From positions 1,637,459 to 1,701,458 of the forward strand of contig CM035353.1 in assembly GCA_020137815.1 (NCBI GenBank): 64,000 nucleotides of DNA, written 5' to 3'. Of this stretch, positions 62,969-64,000 are shown piece by piece (the stretch's first letter is position 1; each line of letters starts with the position of its first letter). The stretch is from Hormiphora californensis. Taxonomy: Eukaryota; Ctenophora; Tentaculata; Cydippida; Pleurobrachiidae. The notes under the pieces were generated by a model that searched no databases, was not told the origin of the DNA, and was given only the letters and a program-made list of their open reading frames with translations. The position numbers and the translations under genes were made by a program.

Positions 62969-63973
62969 ATGCGGATTCTACTGATTTTAACTTTCATTTT
63001 GTATGGGGTGTCCTCCTTCGATGACTTCTTCAACGACAACAATGGAGGTAACGACATTGTGTGCGAAGACAAGACACCATGGTGTAAGAAATACCGCCCA
63101 CACTGCACTGCGGGGATGCACTTTAATACTTGGGCTATGAAGAGGTGCCCAAAGACCTGCGGGACCTGTACAGCAGATGAACCAGACGAGCAAAGTTGGG
63201 ACTCGGATCAAAGTGGTTGGAATTCGGATTGTAAGGACACGGCAACTTGGTGTCATAAATACCCGAGCTACTGCGGCACGGGGCTTTACCCAGAGATGAA
63301 AACTAAATGCAAGAAAACCTGTAACTTTTGTGACAGTGAACAAAACGACGGATCTGATCAGGTTATGAGTGTCAAGGTTTCATCCTCTACGACATGCAGG
63401 GACAAAGCCACATTCTGCCCTAGATGGAAGAATCATTGCGAAAAGGGGATGCGCTGGTATGGCTGGTTGATGAAGTTTTGTGCCAAGACCTGCGGGACAT
63501 GTACAATTGATATACCGGACTTGGATTGTAAGGACACGGTGGCGTGGTGTGGTAGACACACATCTCAATGTTCTACTGATGTTGGCCATTATATGGGTAT
63601 GAGTGTTAAATGCAAGAAATCATGTAACTTTTGTGGACAAAAAGACGGTTCAGAGGTTAAGAGTGGTGGTATGGTATCATCAAGAAGAAGAAGATCTTGG
63701 TCTTTCAACGGCAACAAAAAGGGCAGTGGTGCATGCAGGGACAATTCAATGTACTGCAAGCAATACCAGCCACACTGCAACAGGGGGATGGCCTGGCATG
63801 GATGGATGATGAAGTTCTGCCCAGTGACTTGTGGAACATGTGGAGGTGGAAGTGGAGGATATTGCAAGGACACGGTGGCGTGGTGTGGTAGACACAGACA
63901 TCAATGTTCTACTGATGTTGGCCATTATATGGGTATGAGTGTTAAATGCAAGAAATCATGTAACCTGTGTTAA
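62969..63973 (+). CDS. Secreted protein with six ShKT domains
   Basis: 334 codons from the chosen ATG at 62,969, where MRILLILTFILYGVSS is a signal peptide; the frame is open from 62,876. Six six-Cys ShKT modules follow without introns. They alternate two types: A (1, 3, 5) ends KxCPxTCGTC with a GMxWxxWxMK core, and B (2, 4, 6) begins CKDTxxWC and ends KCKKxCNFC. Modules 4 and 6 are nearly identical. A polybasic SSRRRRSW between modules 4 and 5 is a likely furin-type site, splitting the chain 4 + 2. ShKT modules occur in peptidase-linked, matrix and ion-channel-active proteins; I cannot assign which, and nothing shows toxicity. Only 233 bp after RhoGEF exon 40, it may lie within that gene's last intron. 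Last codons end at TAA 63,971-63,973. Confidence 0.85.
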   Translation: MRILLILTFILYGVSSFDDFFNDNNGGNDIVCEDKTPWCKKYRPHCTAGMHFNTWAMKRCPKTCGTCTADEPDEQSWDSDQSGWNSDCKDTATWCHKYPSYCGTGLYPEMKTKCKKTCNFCDSEQNDGSDQVMSVKVSSSTTCRDKATFCPRWKNHCEKGMRWYGWLMKFCAKTCGTCTIDIPDLDCKDTVAWCGRHTSQCSTDVGHYMGMSVKCKKSCNFCGQKDGSEVKSGGMVSSRRRRSWSFNGNKKGSGACRDNSMYCKQYQPHCNRGMAWHGWMMKFCPVTCGTCGGGSGGYCKDTVAWCGRHRHQCSTDVGHYMGMSVKCKKSCNLC

Positions 63974-64000
63974 AAGTTACGCAGAAAAAAAAGCTGATGA

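Noticed and set aside
62969-63973. Calling the ShKT protein a toxin
   Set aside because: Six modules with a central basic site and no toxin-specific context; ShKT modules are common in non-toxin secreted proteins.

Overview
This is nuclear DNA of an invertebrate animal. Evidence: one intron-rich plus-strand gene with GT-AG introns runs through almost the whole window, secreted multidomain genes (CCP/sushi, ShKT, discoidin-like) lie in or beside its introns, and the introns hold Penelope-like and CR1/Jockey-like retroelements, hAT-, pogo- and TTAA-type MITEs, large foldback elements and long CT microsatellites. A cnidarian or another marine invertebrate fits, but I cannot name the species. No bacterial genes, tRNA, rRNA or CRISPR array were seen.

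The main gene is an ARHGEF17 (TEM4)-like Rho guanine-nucleotide exchange factor. I reconstructed 40 exons from 1,765 to 62,664. Their phases agree at every junction and they sum to 6,405 nt, or 2,135 codons, close to the length I recall for vertebrate ARHGEF17. The order is: an acidic, tyrosine-rich and proline-rich N terminus (exons 1-6), a linker (7-10), the DH domain (11-17), the PH region (18-23), an acidic and Ser/Thr-rich linker (24-33), and a WD40/beta-propeller-like C terminus (34-40). The end of the gene may lie beyond the window.

Layout: 0-1.2 kb, half of a TTAA foldback element; 1.2-1.75 kb, TTAGGG-like tandem repeat; 1.76-5.14 kb, exons 1-6; 5.14-31.2 kb, a giant intron. That intron contains about 7 kb of corrupted homopolymer sequence (5.7-12.9 kb), several foldback elements, two ORF1-only half-LINEs (17.8 and 22 kb), a discoidin-like exon (19.2 kb, minus), a palindromic Penelope-like element (24.3-28.8 kb) with a nested pogo MITE, and an unknown secreted-protein gene (29.2-31.1 kb, minus). 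Exons 7-12 lie at 31.2-40 kb and an intact LINE ORF at 40.1-43.1 kb (minus). DH and PH exons lie at 43.4-48.8 kb. A ten-exon secreted CCP gene is nested antisense at 49.9-53.3 kb. Exons 23-40 run from 54.4 to 62.7 kb, and a single-exon six-ShKT secreted protein is at 63.0-64.0 kb.

Three patterns deserve most attention. (1) In six exons of the RhoGEF gene the 3' splice acceptor has been tandemly duplicated, and every upstream copy I translated runs into a premature stop. (2) A 109-bp hAT-type MITE is present three times with 8-bp target duplications. Each copy carries two CCAAT boxes flanking a GTCACGTGAC E-box, and one copy makes up nearly all of a 133-nt intron that would be 16 nt without it. 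(3) Several large near-perfect palindromes sit in transcribed introns, including a head-to-head Penelope-like element whose two arms give a natural empty site and filled site for a pogo-like MITE.
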